Origin: an uncultured Clostridia bacterium
GTDB taxonomy: Bacteria; Bacillota; Clostridia; Peptostreptococcales; Anaerovoracaceae
Length of the DNA stretch: 6,099 nt
Direction of reading: 5' to 3'
Assembly (NCBI GenBank): GCA_946541285.1
Contig: CAMNJG010000093.1
Location: 1 to 6,099 of the forward strand
Shown: positions 5,108 through 6,099 of the stretch, piece after piece
Numbering within the stretch: the first letter of the stretch is position 1
How the letters are laid out: every line of letters begins with the position of its first letter
Made by a program: the position numbers and the translations under genes
The notes under the pieces: model-generated
What the model saw: the letters and a program-made list of their open reading frames with translations, nothing else
Database searches by the model: none
What the model was told of the DNA's origin: nothing

Positions 5108-6099
5108 TTACGCGGCTTTTTCCGCGTAGTTGATAATGATCTGCGCTACCTGGGCCCTGGTCGCTTCCGCTCCCGGTTCCAGCCCTTTTTCCGTACCATT
5201 GATAATCCCGCGGTCAGTCGCCCAGACCATGGCTTTCTCAGCATAACCGGATACCTGGTCCCGATCCGCGAAATTCCGGAAGCGGTCGGCATCCGCTGTC
5301 ATATCCAGTCCGCAGAATTCCGCGTAGCGGTACATGATCGCGGCCATCTGTTCCCTGGTCACAGAACCGTCCGGGTCAAACAGGTTTCCACCAATCCCGC
5401 TGACAATCCCGTTCTGAGAGGCCCACTTCACAGAAGCGCTGTACCACTGTCCTTCCGGTACATCCTTAAAATCACTGCCGCTGTACGCGGACGGATCAAT
5501 GCCGGCCCTGCGGCCCAGGACAGTTACAAACATCGCCCGGGTCATCTTCATTTCCGGGCTGAATTCGGTTTCACCCGTTCCCTGGAAATACCCTTTTTCC
5601 GTGACATGCTTTACAGCTGCCGCATACCAGGCGTCTTCCGCCACATCCGAAAATTTCTTTTCTGGCTGCGGCGACGGTTCTGACGGCCCGGATGGTTCCT
5701 GCGGGACAGATTCTTCGGATTTTTCAAAAGTAATGACCACTTTATCACCGGTCTTCAGTTCCTGCAGGCTGCTGACGCTGCCTCTGGAGTTACCATTCAC
5801 TTCGACATCTTTGATCTGATATCCTTCATCCGGTACGATTGTCAGGGAGGTCCCATCGTCCGACAGATCGGCTGTTCCGCCCTCACCACAGACAATTTCC
5901 GGCTTCTGGGCCTGTGGAGCCGACGGCTGTGACGGACCGGACGGCGCTGACGGACTGGAAGGAGCGGATGGCTGGGAAGGCTGCGACGGAGTGGACGGCT
6001 GCTCCGGATTTTCCGGTCCGGATGAAGTGAGTGACAAAGTAACCACTCCCGCGTCATCATAGCCATCCCTGACCGCGTGCGCAGTCAGAGTGACGGTTC
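5108..6099 (-). CDS. SLH-domain surface protein, C-terminal part (5' end cut by window edge)
   Basis: The reading frame is open to the right edge, giving 329 full visible codons (numbered here from the edge). GTG 6046 is only an internal valine: the frame above it reads on as coding sequence (TVTLTAHAVRDGYDDAG) and no Shine-Dalgarno is seen. Visible order: a short beta-rich end of an upstream domain (1-25); a Pro/Ser-rich linker of about 40 residues (26-65); a small beta domain resembling bacterial Flg_new/InlB-type repeats (about 66-125, with GYQIKDVEVNG at 92-102); a second Pro/Ser/Glu linker (126-147); and three SLH repeats (about 149-198, 210-260, 275-327) carrying MTRAM, VTREQ and ATRAQ. 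The protein is thus exported and held on the cell wall, with its functional part to the right of the window. A role as adhesin, S-layer component or surface enzyme cannot be told from this piece. It is promoter-proximal to the phosphatase gene in the same operon. Confidence 0.85.
   Translation of the reverse strand, partial: TVTLTAHAVRDGYDDAGVVTLSLTSSGPENPEQPSTPSQPSQPSAPSSPSAPSGPSQPSAPQAQKPEIVCGEGGTADLSDDGTSLTIVPDEGYQIKDVEVNGNSRGSVSSLQELKTGDKVVITFEKSEESVPQEPSGPSEPSPQPEKKFSDVAEDAWYAAAVKHVTEKGYFQGTGETEFSPEMKMTRAMFVTVLGRRAGIDPSAYSGSDFKDVPEGQWYSASVKWASQNGIVSGIGGNLFDPDGSVTREQMAAIMYRYAEFCGLDMTADADRFRNFADRDQVSGYAEKAMVWATDRGIINGTEKGLEPGAEATRAQVAQIIINYAEKAA
5930..6025 (-). repeat. Low-complexity Pro/Ser linker coding repeat
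   Basis: This part of the SLH gene encodes degenerate units such as QPSTPS, QPSQPS, APSSPS and APSGPS. At DNA level these are near-repeats of GACGG/GGACGG type on the plus strand with periods that are multiples of 3 (9-18 bases). Such tracts form extended wall-spanning linkers and can change length by slippage. Confidence 0.7.

Noticed and set aside
6044..6046. GTG as start of the right-hand SLH gene
   Set aside because: The frame is open above it to the window edge with protein-like sequence, and there is no signal peptide after it although SLH proteins must be exported. It is an internal codon.

Overview
The window looks like chromosomal DNA from a Gram-positive, probably anaerobic gut-type Firmicute (Clostridia-like). 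The clues are strong AGGAGG-type ribosome binding sites, an MscL of Firmicute type, a two-gene lar cofactor operon, and two secreted proteins with C-terminal triple SLH domains, as used for attachment to the secondary cell-wall polymer of monoderm cells. The assignment is inferred from gene content and base composition only.

Layout, left to right. Positions 1-199 are a short AT-rich non-coding stretch with a -10 box, a tandem 10-bp repeat and, on the other strand, a good Shine-Dalgarno in front of only a tiny ORF. mscL (200-619, +) follows and ends at a clean rho-independent terminator (673-710). A gap of about 200 bases (620-827) separates it from the convergent larC. This gap holds two further short inverted repeats and a stretch resembling a dispersed bacterial repeat. 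The minus strand then carries larC (828-2198) and larB (2188-2940). Their reading frames overlap by 11 bases, and they have their own predicted promoter at 3028-3055. Two hairpins at 3098-3164 separate this operon from the next minus-strand transcription unit upstream. That unit is an SLH-domain protein cut by the right window edge (5108 to beyond 6099), followed after 18 bases by a secreted SLH-anchored purple-acid-phosphatase-like metallophosphoesterase (3176-5089).

Functionally there are three independent blocks. MscL is an emergency osmotic valve. LarB and LarC perform the first and last steps of nickel-pincer nucleotide (NPN) cofactor synthesis; the middle enzyme LarE and the apo-enzyme LarA (lactate racemase) or a LarA homologue are not here and must lie elsewhere if the pathway is complete. 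The SLH pair probably forms a cell-surface unit in which one member supplies a phosphatase on the wall and the other an adhesin or structural protein of unknown function.

I found no tRNA, rRNA, CRISPR array, transposase or prophage gene. Nothing here clearly amounts to a new multi-gene system. The most distinctive items are the His-loaded LarC in a larBC-only operon and the SLH-anchored phosphatase with a matching SLH cassette in its operon partner.
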